Positions 16,654 through 25,046 of a DNA stretch of 35,270 nucleotides are shown one piece after another. The position numbers and the translations under genes were made by a program. Under the pieces are notes generated by a model. That model was not told where the DNA came from and made no database searches. It saw nothing but the letters and a program-made list of their open reading frames with translations. Every line of letters starts with the position of its first letter. Position 1 is the first letter of the stretch. Source of the stretch: Caulobacter sp. S45 (GTDB taxonomy: Bacteria > Pseudomonadota > Alphaproteobacteria > Caulobacterales > Caulobacteraceae); contig NZ_LMUL01000013.1 of assembly GCF_009765965.1 (NCBI RefSeq), positions 18,143-53,412 of the forward strand, written 5' to 3'.

Positions 16654-17528
16654 CCACCTTCACGCTCGATCCGGCCACCAAGGTCATCGTCCAGGGGGCG
16701 ACCGGGCGCATGGGCCGGCGGCACACCGAGCTGATGCTGGGCTACGGCACGCGCATCGTCGGCGGGATCGCCGGCTCGGGCAGGCGGGAGGGTTCGCCCA
16801 CGCCGCTGTTCGACTCCTGCGCCGAGGCGGTCGCGGCCACCGGCGCGGAGACCAGCATCACCCTGGTCCCGCCGATGGACGTGCTCGCCGCCGTGACCGA
16901 GGCGCTGGAGGGCGGGATCAGGCTGATCGTCTCGCCGTCGGAGGGCATGCCCGTCCACGACGCGGTGGTCGCCTACGGCCGGGTGCAGGCGTACGGCGCG
17001 ACCTGGGTGGGTCCATCCACCCCTGGGCTGGCCATCCCCGGCAAGATGAAGCTGGGCTTCATCCCCGACATCTCGCTCGCCCCCGGCCCGCTGGGGATCA
17101 TGTCCAAGAGCGGCACCCTGTCCTACGAGGCCTGTTTCCGGCTCGCCAGCGCGGGCATGGGCCAGTCCACCTGGGTCGGGGTGGGCGGGGACCCGGTCAA
17201 GGGCGTGCGCTTCGCCGAACTGCTCCCCTACTTCCAGGCGGATCCAGCCACCCGCGCGGTGGTGGTGCTGGGCGAGATCGGGGGAGGCGAAGAGGAGGAG
17301 CTTGCCGAGGAGATGGCGCGCCTGTCCTTCGGCAAGCCGGTCTTCGTGCTGCTGGCCGGCTCCTCGGCGCCGGAGGGCGTGACCATGGGGCATGCCGGCG
17401 CGCTGATCCAAGGCGGTCGCGGCACGATCCAGTCCAAGACGACGGCGCTGCGAGACGTAGGTGCGCAGGTCTTCACCAGTATCGAAGGTCTTGTCAGGGG
17501 GGTGATGGAAGGCGATGTCCGCAGTTAA
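16650..17528 (+). CDS. Succinate/malate-CoA ligase-like alpha subunit
   Basis: A 292-residue partner of the beta subunit, overlapping it by four bases. The CoA-binding Rossmann domain starts VIVQGATGRMGRRHTELML (13-31). SKSGTLSYE (152-160) is a family landmark. The catalytic histidine that is phosphorylated is H248 in MGHAGAL. The segment GGGEEEELAEEM (211-222) replaces the usual GGTAEEDAA sequence, a modest departure from housekeeping SucD. The next gene starts 14 bases before this one ends, so the operon is tightly packed. Confidence 0.9.
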   Translation: MTTFTLDPATKVIVQGATGRMGRRHTELMLGYGTRIVGGIAGSGRREGSPTPLFDSCAEAVAATGAETSITLVPPMDVLAAVTEALEGGIRLIVSPSEGMPVHDAVVAYGRVQAYGATWVGPSTPGLAIPGKMKLGFIPDISLAPGPLGIMSKSGTLSYEACFRLASAGMGQSTWVGVGGDPVKGVRFAELLPYFQADPATRAVVVLGEIGGGEEEELAEEMARLSFGKPVFVLLAGSSAPEGVTMGHAGALIQGGRGTIQSKTTALRDVGAQVFTSIEGLVRGVMEGDVRS

Positions 17529-18714
17529 GCTTGATCGTGAGCTGACGTCGACCGGCGTCACCCTCAGCAAGGCGCAGCGCGACCGCATCGGCGCGGTGCG
17601 CGAACTGGTGCAGGGAGAGTTCAAGGGGCGCGGGCAGCAGTTGCTCGACGGCTCCTTCCCCTGGGAGAACATGCGCAAGCTGGCGGCCATCGGGGTGCTG
17701 GGCATGGCCGTGGGCAAGGCCTATGGCGGCTCGGAGCTCGGGGTGTTCGACACCGCCCTGGTGCTCGAGGAGATCGCCAAGGGCTGCTACATCACCGCCA
17801 TGGCCGTGCTTGGCGAGGTGGGCACGCAGACGCGGGTGATCTCCACCTTCGCGCCGGAGCGCATCAAGGACAAATACCTGCCGCAGGTGGTCACCTGCGA
17901 CTGTGTCCTCTCCATCTGCCTAACCGAGCCGCACGCCGGCACCGACGTGGCCGGCTACACCACCAACGCGGAGATCCGCGGCGACAAGGTGGTGCTGAAC
18001 GGGGTCAAGTCGCTGATCAGCCGGGCGGAGGAGGCCTCGCTGTTCGTGGTCTTCACCCGCGTCGACGGCAAGCCGGGAACCGAGGGCATAGGCTGCGCCA
18101 TCGTCGAGAAGGGCACGCCGGGGCTGGCCCTGACCGCCAAGGTCCACACCCTTGGCGGCGAGAACCTGCACGAGGTCACCTTCACCGACTGCGAGATCCC
18201 GCTGGACCAGCTGGTGGTGCGCGACCAGGGGCTGAAGCCGCTGATCTCGGCCTTCAACACCCAGCGCTGCCTGAACCCCAGCATCTCGCTCGGGCTGGCG
18301 GAAGGCGCCTTCGACGAGGCGATCACCTACGCCCGCGAGCGCAAGGCGTTCGGTCGCGCCATCGGCGATTTCCAGGGCATGCGCTGGAAGCTGGCCGACA
18401 TGTTCATCGCCATCGAGGCGGCGCGGGGCCTGCTGTATCGCGCCTGCCTTTCGGCCAACCCGTTTCCCGACCCGTTCCTGGCCGCGACCGCCAAGATCCG
18501 CTGCAACGAGATGTCGCTCGACGTCACCAGCGAGGCGCTCCAGGTGCATGGCGGCTTCGGCTTCACCGATGAGAGTGTGGTCTCGCGCCTATACCGCGGC
18601 GCTCGCTACGGCACCCTTGGCGGAGGCACGTCGGAGACGCTGCGCGACCTGATCGGCAAGCGGGTCATGAACAATTTCAACGAGAAGGAGGGCATTTCCG
18701 GCCTGGCCGTCTGA
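17515..18714 (+). CDS. Acyl-CoA dehydrogenase family protein lacking the usual catalytic glutamate
   Basis: A 399-residue flavoprotein of the acyl-CoA dehydrogenase fold. The FAD and substrate region is recognisable in CLTEPHAGTDVAGYTT (135-150). ARERKAFGRAIGDFQGMRWKLADM (273-296) and LQVHGGFGFTDE (342-353) are also typical. The catalytic base is not: the position of glutamate in the canonical EGTSE motif is Gly370 (GGGTSE), and the alternative position used by isovaleryl-type enzymes reads TQR (Gln250) instead of ER. It may use a different base, oxidise an unusual CoA ester, or have another activity such as decarboxylation or hydroxylation. It overlaps the ligase alpha gene, so it probably acts on the CoA ester made there. 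Confidence 0.9.
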   Translation: MSAVKLDRELTSTGVTLSKAQRDRIGAVRELVQGEFKGRGQQLLDGSFPWENMRKLAAIGVLGMAVGKAYGGSELGVFDTALVLEEIAKGCYITAMAVLGEVGTQTRVISTFAPERIKDKYLPQVVTCDCVLSICLTEPHAGTDVAGYTTNAEIRGDKVVLNGVKSLISRAEEASLFVVFTRVDGKPGTEGIGCAIVEKGTPGLALTAKVHTLGGENLHEVTFTDCEIPLDQLVVRDQGLKPLISAFNTQRCLNPSISLGLAEGAFDEAITYARERKAFGRAIGDFQGMRWKLADMFIAIEAARGLLYRACLSANPFPDPFLAATAKIRCNEMSLDVTSEALQVHGGFGFTDESVVSRLYRGARYGTLGGGTSETLRDLIGKRVMNNFNEKEGISGLAV

Positions 18715-18743
18715 CGACGCCGGCGGAGTGCGCGAGACATCGG

Positions 18744-19418
18744 ATGAGCAAGACCATCGAGATCACCGCCAGCGACGGCCACCGGCTGGACGCCTACGTT
18801 GCGGAGCCGAAGGGCGAGCCCGTGGGCGCCCTGGTCATGCTGCAGGAGTTCTACGGCGTGAACGGCCATATCCGCGACATGGCCGACCAGTATGCGGCCG
18901 ACGGCTACCACACCATCGCGCCCGCCATCTTCGATCGGGTTGAGCGCGGGGTGGAGCTGGGCTACGACCCAGCCGGGATCGAGCGGGGCAGAGCGTTGCG
19001 CGCCAAGCTCGACCTCGACCAGACCATGCTGGACGTGCAGGCCGCCATCGACGCTGCCGCCCCGTTCGGACAGGTAGCCGCGCTAGGCTACTGCTGGGGC
19101 GGCTCGTTGGCCTTCCTCGCCGGCGCCAGGCTGAACGGGCTGGTGTGCGCGGTGGCCTATTACGGCGCCCAGATCGCCGGCTGGTCGGCCGAGAAGCCCA
19201 AGGTCCCAGTGCTGATGCACTTCGCCGACAACGACGAATACATCCCGATGAAGGACGTCGATGTCATCCGCGCCGCCCGGCCGGAGGTGGAAATGTTCAT
19301 CTACCCCGGCACCGAGCACGGCTTCAGCTGCAACGACCGCCAGTACTACGAGCCGAAGTCCGCCGCTCTGGCGCGCGAGCGGACGCTGAAGTTCCTGCAG
19401 GCGCAAGTGAGGACCTGA
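18744..19418 (+). CDS. Dienelactone hydrolase family protein (second copy)
   Basis: A 224-residue alpha/beta hydrolase. The active site is complete: E35 in LQEFYGVNGHI, C117 in LGYCWGGS, D164 in ADNDEYIPM and H192 in TEHGFSC. It is collinear with the protein at 13288-13950 but clearly diverged, so it is a paralog with perhaps another substrate. The start ATG at 18744 is 29 bp after the dehydrogenase stop. It ends three bases before the amidohydrolase gene. It could hydrolyse a lactone or enol ester produced during ring cleavage; that is inference. Confidence 0.9.
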   Translation: MSKTIEITASDGHRLDAYVAEPKGEPVGALVMLQEFYGVNGHIRDMADQYAADGYHTIAPAIFDRVERGVELGYDPAGIERGRALRAKLDLDQTMLDVQAAIDAAAPFGQVAALGYCWGGSLAFLAGARLNGLVCAVAYYGAQIAGWSAEKPKVPVLMHFADNDEYIPMKDVDVIRAARPEVEMFIYPGTEHGFSCNDRQYYEPKSAALARERTLKFLQAQVRT

Positions 19419-19421
19419 GCC

Positions 19422-20423
19422 ATGCGGATCGACTTCCACACCCACATCATCCCGCCGCCAGGGACCATGGACTGGACCGCCCGCTTCGGCCCCGGCCGCT
19501 GGCCCAGCCTGACGGCGGAGCCCGACGGCATGGCCACCCTGCGCATGGGCGACGAGGTGGTGATGAAGATCGACGACCGCTTCTGGTCGCCCGAGCGCCG
19601 TCTGGTCGACATGGACAAGCAGGGCGTCGACATGCAGGTGCTGTCGCCGATCCCGCTGCTCAGCGGCTATCTGCTTCCGGCCGGACCGAACCAGGAGATC
19701 GCCCGTTTCCTGAACAGCTTCATCGCCGACGTGGTGAAGGCGCAACCGGACCGCTTCCTAGGCATGGGCGCCGTGCCGCTGCAGTCGCCGGAGCTGGCCA
19801 TCGAGGAACTGGGTTTCCTGAAGGACAGCCTTCAGATGCGTGCGGTGCAGATCGGCACCTGTCCGGCCGGGCGCGAGCTGGATGATCCGCTGCTGTTTCC
19901 CTTCTTCGAGGCCTGTCAGGAGCTAGATTTCCCAGTCTTCGTTCACCCGATGCAGCCGCTGGCTGGCGGCGATCGGCTGCAAGACCACTACCTGCCCAAC
20001 ATCGTCGGCAACCCGCTGGAGACAGGCTTGGCGATCACCCGGCTGATCGTTGGCGGTGTGCTTGAGCGGTTGCCGCACCTGCGCATTTGTTTCGCCCATG
20101 GCGGCGGAGCCTGGCCACTGATCATGGGCCGCGTGGATAAAGGTTTCGCTGTCAGAAACGAGATGCGCGCCGACATTGGCCGCCCGCCCAGCGACTATTC
20201 CAAGCAGGTCTATGTCGACAGCTTGACCTTCGACGCCGCCAGCCTGCGCTTCGTGGTCGACCGTATGGGTCCTGACCGGGTGGTGCTGGGCAGCGACTAT
20301 CCCTTCGGCCTGGGTGATCCCGACCCTGCGCGGGGGGTTGAAGCGTCCGGGCTCCAGCCCGGCGTCGCCGATGCCGTCATGGAAGCCAACCTTTGGGCCT
20401 ACCTGGGAGGCGGGCCTCACTAA
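19422..20423 (+). CDS. Amidohydrolase family protein, ACMSD-like decarboxylase/hydratase
   Basis: A 333-residue TIM-barrel metalloenzyme of the amidohydrolase-2 (ACMSD) group. Metal ligands are visible: HxH at H6 and H8 (DFHTHIIPP), H175 in VFVHPMQPL, H226 in FAHGGGAWP and D292 in LGSDYPFGLGDP. Known relatives include aminocarboxymuconate-semialdehyde decarboxylase, gamma-resorcylate and 5-carboxyvanillate decarboxylases and oxalomesaconate hydratase, all in aromatic breakdown. The FAHGGG and GSDYPFG motifs fit the decarboxylase side. It is part of the operon, three bases after the hydrolase. A non-oxidative decarboxylation or a hydration of a ring-cleavage product is the most likely role. 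Confidence 0.9.
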   Translation: MRIDFHTHIIPPPGTMDWTARFGPGRWPSLTAEPDGMATLRMGDEVVMKIDDRFWSPERRLVDMDKQGVDMQVLSPIPLLSGYLLPAGPNQEIARFLNSFIADVVKAQPDRFLGMGAVPLQSPELAIEELGFLKDSLQMRAVQIGTCPAGRELDDPLLFPFFEACQELDFPVFVHPMQPLAGGDRLQDHYLPNIVGNPLETGLAITRLIVGGVLERLPHLRICFAHGGGAWPLIMGRVDKGFAVRNEMRADIGRPPSDYSKQVYVDSLTFDAASLRFVVDRMGPDRVVLGSDYPFGLGDPDPARGVEASGLQPGVADAVMEANLWAYLGGGPH

Positions 20424-20438
20424 CCCCCTCAAACCCAG

Positions 20439-21857
20439 GTGTGGCGATTAACGACCGCGCCGGATCATAGGCAGGACATCTTGAGCACGCCCGCACCCCT
20501 GGACATCGATCAGCTCGTCGACGGCCAGAAGCTCGGCCCGCTGGTCATCCGCATCGTGCTGCTGTCGCTGCTGGTCCAGTGCGGCGACGGCTACGACTTG
20601 GCGACCATGTCCTATGCGGCGCCGGAGCTGATCCACGCCTGGCATTTCCCGCCCGCCAAGCTCGGGCCGGTGTTCGGCGCCGGCATCATCGGCATGGCGG
20701 TGGGCGGCCCGATATTCGGCTACATCGGCGACCGGTTCGGGCGGCGGGTTGCGATCATCGCCTCCACCCTGATCTATGGTCTTTTCAGTCTGCTGACGGT
20801 AACCGCGCACAGCCTCGACACCGTGCTGTGGTTGCGCTTTATCGCCGGCGTTGGCCTGGGCGGCCTATTGCCCAACACCGTGGCGTTGAACGCCGAGTAC
20901 GCGCCCAAGCGGCTGCGCGCGACCCTGATCATCGTCATGTTCATGGGACTGGCCGTGGGCGGAATCATCCCCTCGATCGTGGCCACCACTCTGCACCGCT
21001 ACGGCTGGCCCGCCTTCTTCTATGTGGGGGGAATCGCGCCGTTGCTGATGGCGGTGGTGCTGTTCTTCTGGTTGCCCGAGTCGATCAAATTCCTGGTCAC
21101 ACGCCGTCCGGGCAGTTCCGAGGCTGCTCAGCTGGCGGCTCAGATTCGACCAGACCTCCGGATCACCGCGCAGACCCAGCTGACCGTGGCCACCCCGCCG
21201 CGCGGCGCCCACAGCGTCTCGCCCGCGCTGCTTTTCGCTGATGGGATGGGAGGCATCACCCTGCTGGTCTGGGTGCTTTTCATCGCCGCCTTGATGGTCA
21301 ACTTCTTCGTCAACAGCTGGATGCCGACCCTGTTCAGGGCCGAGGGGCTGACCAACAATCAGACCGCCGTCACCCAAGCGGCCTACTACGTCGGCGGCAT
21401 CTCGGGCGGTCTGCTGATCAGCCGGCTGGTGGACCGGTTCGGTATCGTGGCTATCGCCGCCTACTTCATCGTCAGCTGCCCGGTGGTTGCGGCGGTAGGG
21501 ACCCATGGTCTGTCGCACCTGGCGCTGACTGGGATCGTCTTCCTGACCGGGGCCACGGTGTTGGGCAGCCAGCTCGGCATGAACGCGGTCACCGGCATGA
21601 TCTATCCTACCGCCATCCGCTCCAAGGGGGCAGGCTGGGCGAGCGCCGTCGGTCGGGCCGCTTCGGTGGCTGGACCCATGATCGGCGCGGCCCTGATCGC
21701 CAAGCACACGCCCCTGCCCAAGCTGTTCCTGATGCCGCTCGTCGCCCTGCTTCCCGGCTCGGTGGCGGCCCTGCTGCTGCTGGCGCTGTGCCGCAAGCGT
21801 TTCCACGGCCTGCGGTTGTCGGAGACCGCCGCCGCTTCCACCCCCGCGGGGGGCTGA
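20439..21857 (+). CDS. MFS transporter, aromatic acid:H+ symporter (AAHS) type
   Basis: A 472-residue carrier with 12 predicted helices. Helix 1 ends with QCGDGYDLATMSYAAP, matching the DGFD motif of the AAHS family (PcaK, BenK). The loop 2-3 signature is GYIGDRFGRRVAI. Substrates in this family are benzoate-, 4-hydroxybenzoate- or vanillate-like acids. Its place between the amidohydrolase and the aldolase genes suggests that it imports the pathway substrate. The longest frame starts at GTG 20439; TTG 20481, with AGGCAGGA just before it, is a plausible alternative that removes 14 residues. Confidence 0.9.
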   Translation: MWRLTTAPDHRQDILSTPAPLDIDQLVDGQKLGPLVIRIVLLSLLVQCGDGYDLATMSYAAPELIHAWHFPPAKLGPVFGAGIIGMAVGGPIFGYIGDRFGRRVAIIASTLIYGLFSLLTVTAHSLDTVLWLRFIAGVGLGGLLPNTVALNAEYAPKRLRATLIIVMFMGLAVGGIIPSIVATTLHRYGWPAFFYVGGIAPLLMAVVLFFWLPESIKFLVTRRPGSSEAAQLAAQIRPDLRITAQTQLTVATPPRGAHSVSPALLFADGMGGITLLVWVLFIAALMVNFFVNSWMPTLFRAEGLTNNQTAVTQAAYYVGGISGGLLISRLVDRFGIVAIAAYFIVSCPVVAAVGTHGLSHLALTGIVFLTGATVLGSQLGMNAVTGMIYPTAIRSKGAGWASAVGRAASVAGPMIGAALIAKHTPLPKLFLMPLVALLPGSVAALLLLALCRKRFHGLRLSETAAASTPAGG

Positions 21858-21859
21858 CC

Positions 21860-22627
21860 ATGCCGAAGGACACCATGTCGACCCCTAGCTACGAACCGAT
21901 CGAGACCGAGCAGGACCTCCGCGAAAAGGTCGCTGCGATGTGCATGATGCTCAACCTGCAAGGCTCGATCGGCATGTTCGGCCACGTCTCGATCCGCGTG
22001 CCAGATACCGACCGCGTGCTCATCAGTCCCGGCGCGGGCTCGGAGAAGGGCGCGATCAGGCCGGAGCAGGTGTTTGTCTTCGACATCGGCGGCGAGATCC
22101 TGGAGCATCCCGGCGGCGAAATCCCGCTGGAATGGCGTATCCATACCCAGGTCCATCGTGACCGCCCGGAAATCCTGTCGGTGGCCCACCTCCACGCGCG
22201 CCATTCCATCCTACTGGGGGTCGCAGACAAGGCGCTGGAGCCGGTTTTCCTGCACGGCGCCTTCCTACATACCGGCGTGCCCACCTGGAATGATCCGCGC
22301 TTGGTGGTGAACGACGCCCAGGCGGCGGAGCTCTCCAAAGCGCTAGGCTCGGCGGTGGCGGTGCAACAGCGCGGCCACGGCAGCGTGGTGGTGGGGGAGA
22401 CGGCGGAGATCTGCTTCTTCCGCTGCACCTTCATGGAAGAGAACGCCCGCAAGCAGGTAGAGGCCGCCATGCTAGGCGGCGCACTCCCGCTTTCACCCGA
22501 GCATGCGGCAGACTGCGCGCGCGGGACCTTCAATCCGCGCCTGCTGCACCTCTTATGGACCTACTACGAGCGCAAGGCCCGCCAGGCGCTCGCCAATGGT
22601 GAGTTCGCGATGCTGATCGAAGATTAG
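21860..22627 (+). CDS. Class II aldolase/adducin family protein (possible decarboxylase)
   Basis: A 255-residue protein of the class II aldolase family. ATG 21860 lies two bases after the transporter stop. Zinc ligands are H110 and H112 in VAHLHARHS and H173 in RGHGSVVVG, and the catalytic acid is probably E91 in GEIPLEWRIH. Besides sugar-phosphate aldolases, this fold includes dihydroxyphthalate decarboxylases, which fits the aromatic-acid context better than sugar metabolism. FGHVSIRV and LISPGAGSEKG near the N-terminus are the usual substrate loops. It is the last gene of the tightly packed operon; the porin follows after 125 bp. The exact reaction is not established. Confidence 0.9.
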   Translation: MPKDTMSTPSYEPIETEQDLREKVAAMCMMLNLQGSIGMFGHVSIRVPDTDRVLISPGAGSEKGAIRPEQVFVFDIGGEILEHPGGEIPLEWRIHTQVHRDRPEILSVAHLHARHSILLGVADKALEPVFLHGAFLHTGVPTWNDPRLVVNDAQAAELSKALGSAVAVQQRGHGSVVVGETAEICFFRCTFMEENARKQVEAAMLGGALPLSPEHAADCARGTFNPRLLHLLWTYYERKARQALANGEFAMLIED

Positions 22628-22677
22628 GCTCCGCGTCGCAGCAAACAAGAACAGTAAAGACGGTCGTCTGGACACTT

Positions 22678-22690
22678 ATTCCGGCGGAAT
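22678..22690. promoter_or_regulatory. Short palindrome upstream of the porin gene
   Basis: ATTCC-GGC-GGAAT is a perfect 5-bp inverted repeat in an AT-richer 125-bp gap. It could be an operator, but its size does not exclude chance. Confidence 0.25.
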
Positions 22691-22752
22691 AGGAGGGTTT
22701 TGTCTTCAAAATAAGGCTCGAAAAACCGGGGCCGTCGCGGGAGGGAACAGCA

Positions 22753-24147
22753 ATGACTGAAAGCAAGAAGGGTAAGCCGGGTTTTAGGGCGCTGTGCGCA
22801 TCTGGCGTGGCGATGGGCGCACTGCTGTGCTGCACGACGACGGCGATGGCGCAGAGTAATCCGACGCCCGTGCCCAGCAATCAGATCGATCCCACGCCTT
22901 CGCAGGGGCCGCCGCCGCCCACGCCCGAGGCCAAGCAGGAGGCCTCCAGCCTGCCGCGCACCTTCCCAAGCCAGCCAGGCGTCACCGGCGACTGGGGCGG
23001 GTTCAGGACCAAGCTTAGTCAGGACGGCTTCGACTTCTTCGGCAGCTTTCAGACCCAGACCGGCTCCAACGTCGGCGGCGGGGTGCAGAGAGGCACAGAC
23101 TCCAACTACCAGGTGATCCTGGGCACGAACGTCGACCTCGAGAAGATCATTGGCATGCCAGGCGCCACCTTCATCTTCGCCGCTGCTGAACGTTGGGGCC
23201 AGAACGCCTCTACCCTGGCGGGGGTGAAAGTGATCCTGGACGGCAACTACGGCGAGGGCGAGGACTTTCGTTTAGGCAATCTAAGCCTGAAGCAAAACCT
23301 GCTGAATGGCCGAATTGCCTACCAGATCGGCTACTTCCCAAGCGCGGCGGAGTTCGACTATTCTCCGTTGCTGTGCAGCTTCCTAAATCAGGGCCTGTGC
23401 GGGCACCCAAATTCGTTGGGAGCCGACTCGAACGGTTTCCAAAATCCGCCCGGCGCCCAGCTCGGTGGGCGGGTCACCTTCTTCCCGACCCGCGACACCT
23501 ACATCAAGACGGCGGTATTCGAGGTTAATCCCGGCCTGTTCACCACCGACTACGAGGGGTGGCGCCTGGGCTTGAAAGGCGCAACTGGGGCGATTTCTTT
23601 ATTGGAATTAGCGTGGACCCCCACCCATGGCATACTCAACCTGCCGGGCCACTACAAGATCGGCGCCTATTATGACAACAGCACTGCGCCGGACATCGTT
23701 AACGCCAAGATCCAGCGCGCCGGCCGCGCCAACGGTTGGGTCTACGGCGACCAGATGATCTGGGCGTTTGATCCATCCGCTAAGCGGGGCCTGTACGTTT
23801 TCGGCAACGCCACCGACGCCAACAGCAGCAACGCCCAAATTTCCACCTACTATTCGGCCGGCTTTGTGGCTAACGGGCCGTTCGCGGCGCGCCCAGACGA
23901 CGTCTTGAGCATCGGCTGGGCCAAGTCCGACCTGAACCCGCGTAAGCTTGAGGCCGAGGTAACGGCCAAGCCAAACTTCGGCTATTACAGTGCCGAACAA
24001 TATTTTGACATCTCCTATAAATTCCAAATTACGCCGTGGCTTTTTATCACCCCAGACGTCCAGTATCTAGAGGATCCGGGAACGTTCACCGCGCAGAAGT
24101 TCAAGAACGCCACCGTAATTGGCGGCGCGACGGGAGTCGCGTTTTAG
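22753..24147 (+). CDS. OprB-family outer-membrane porin
   Basis: A 464-residue exported beta-barrel. A signal peptide is clear: basic start, then a hydrophobic stretch ending TTTAMAQS (cleavage near residue 33-34). A proline-rich linker follows. The OprB signature begins with GVTGDWGGFRTKLSQDGFDF (75-94). The end FITPDVQYLEDPG matches the penultimate strand, and the last residues GATGVAF include the terminal aromatic needed for barrel assembly. OprB-type porins pass sugars and other small solutes. ATG 22753 has GGGAGGGAAC upstream. Located 125 bp behind the catabolic operon, it may serve as its outer-membrane entry; separate transcription is possible. Confidence 0.93.
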   Translation: MTESKKGKPGFRALCASGVAMGALLCCTTTAMAQSNPTPVPSNQIDPTPSQGPPPPTPEAKQEASSLPRTFPSQPGVTGDWGGFRTKLSQDGFDFFGSFQTQTGSNVGGGVQRGTDSNYQVILGTNVDLEKIIGMPGATFIFAAAERWGQNASTLAGVKVILDGNYGEGEDFRLGNLSLKQNLLNGRIAYQIGYFPSAAEFDYSPLLCSFLNQGLCGHPNSLGADSNGFQNPPGAQLGGRVTFFPTRDTYIKTAVFEVNPGLFTTDYEGWRLGLKGATGAISLLELAWTPTHGILNLPGHYKIGAYYDNSTAPDIVNAKIQRAGRANGWVYGDQMIWAFDPSAKRGLYVFGNATDANSSNAQISTYYSAGFVANGPFAARPDDVLSIGWAKSDLNPRKLEAEVTAKPNFGYYSAEQYFDISYKFQITPWLFITPDVQYLEDPGTFTAQKFKNATVIGGATGVAF

Positions 24148-24793
24148 AACCAACCAAGGTGCGATTATTTCCGCCACCTCAGGCGCAACTAGGTCGCAAG
24201 CCGCCACATGCCCGCTCTCCTCCGGGGCAGCCAGGTTTGCCGTTCCGGCCTGGGCAGCTCCAAAAGCTAGTGTTCGGAAAGGACGCAATTTCACCACCAG
24301 ATCCTTTTGGGGCCTGCTGGACCGAAGCCGCCGTGTCGATTGGCTGTTTGGGGGTAAAGCTGTCCAAGGTTCAAGTCCGCACCTACTGGCGGACGAATTG
24401 TTGAACGACTCGGCCCGTCTGTTTCGACATCACCTCGTAAAGGCTGCCTTCGACACGGGTTTATGATTCAGGAGGGTGTGGCTGCGAGCAGAAATATCAG
24501 ACGTCGCGTCAGCCTTTGCCCCAAGTTTGCCCCGGTACTACTTCGACGGGCGTGTTGGGAGTCCGTAGCGGGTTGCCCTGCGCCCTGAGCCCTCCTTGGA
24601 ATAGCCACAGCCGGCGATGTCCGAAGCAGGGCAGGGGTAACTTCGTCCGTGCTGCTCCCAACATCTGCCGTTGAGGCGGGCTAAAGGGGCGGCCTCAGGG
24701 CGGTGCTGACGGCTGAAAGCCGGCAGAAAGGTTCCGGCCGTTATGGGCGCTCTCCGGTCTCTTTCGAGTTCGCACCAGCCTTTCAATTTCGTT
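24148..24793. other. Intergenic region after the porin
   Basis: About 645 bp. Short ORFs on both strands have low-quality translations, so I call no gene. A TTTGCCCC word appears twice near 24513-24532. A dispersed-repeat copy lies at 24711-24750. No obvious hairpin with a T-run follows the porin stop. Confidence 0.4.
24711..24750 (+). repeat. Copy of dispersed intergenic repeat
   Basis: GCCGGCAGAAAGGTTCC followed by GGCCGTTATGGGCGC aligns with the right two-thirds of the family. Confidence 0.5.
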
Positions 24794-25039
24794 TCAGATT
24801 GGGTGGTTATCCACACGACACGTTTCATGTCGGCTAAGACCTGCCGCACGGCCGTAGAAGAGCTGCTCGCCGCATTTTTCGCACCGAAGCTTTAAAAGCT
24901 TAAGGGCCAATCCGGTCGCGCTTGCCCATAGTATGCATAATATTGGTCCGTCTGATCGGATGCAGATGGCAATGGCTGCAATGTTGACGGCGATCAGGCT
25001 CGCTAACAGGGCGACCCTACCGCTCGTCGCCTTGGCCAT
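24794..25039 (-). CDS. Small membrane protein with zinc-ribbon-like CxxC
   Basis: An 81-residue ORF beginning 7 bp after the stop of the RND pump gene, so probably cotranscribed. Two helices (about 9-27 and 32-48) are followed by LRCEKCGEQLFYG (CxxC at 53 and 56) and a later cysteine (74), which could form a partial metal site. I do not recognise the family. Nothing links it mechanistically to drug efflux. Confidence 0.6.
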   Translation of the reverse strand: MAKATSGRVALLASLIAVNIAAIAICIRSDGPILCILWASATGLALKLLKLRCEKCGEQLFYGRAAGLSRHETCRVDNHPI

Positions 25040-25046
25040 CTGATTT

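Noticed and set aside
16365-17717. 450-codon minus-strand ORF opposite the CoA ligase genes
   Set aside because: Long antisense frame caused by high GC at third codon positions; His/Arg/Gly-rich translation, while the plus strand encodes clear enzymes.
24340-24400. GGTTCAAGTCC at about 24369, looking like a tRNA T-arm
   Set aside because: The flanking bases do not pair into a 5-bp T-stem and no anticodon or acceptor stem can be folded around it.
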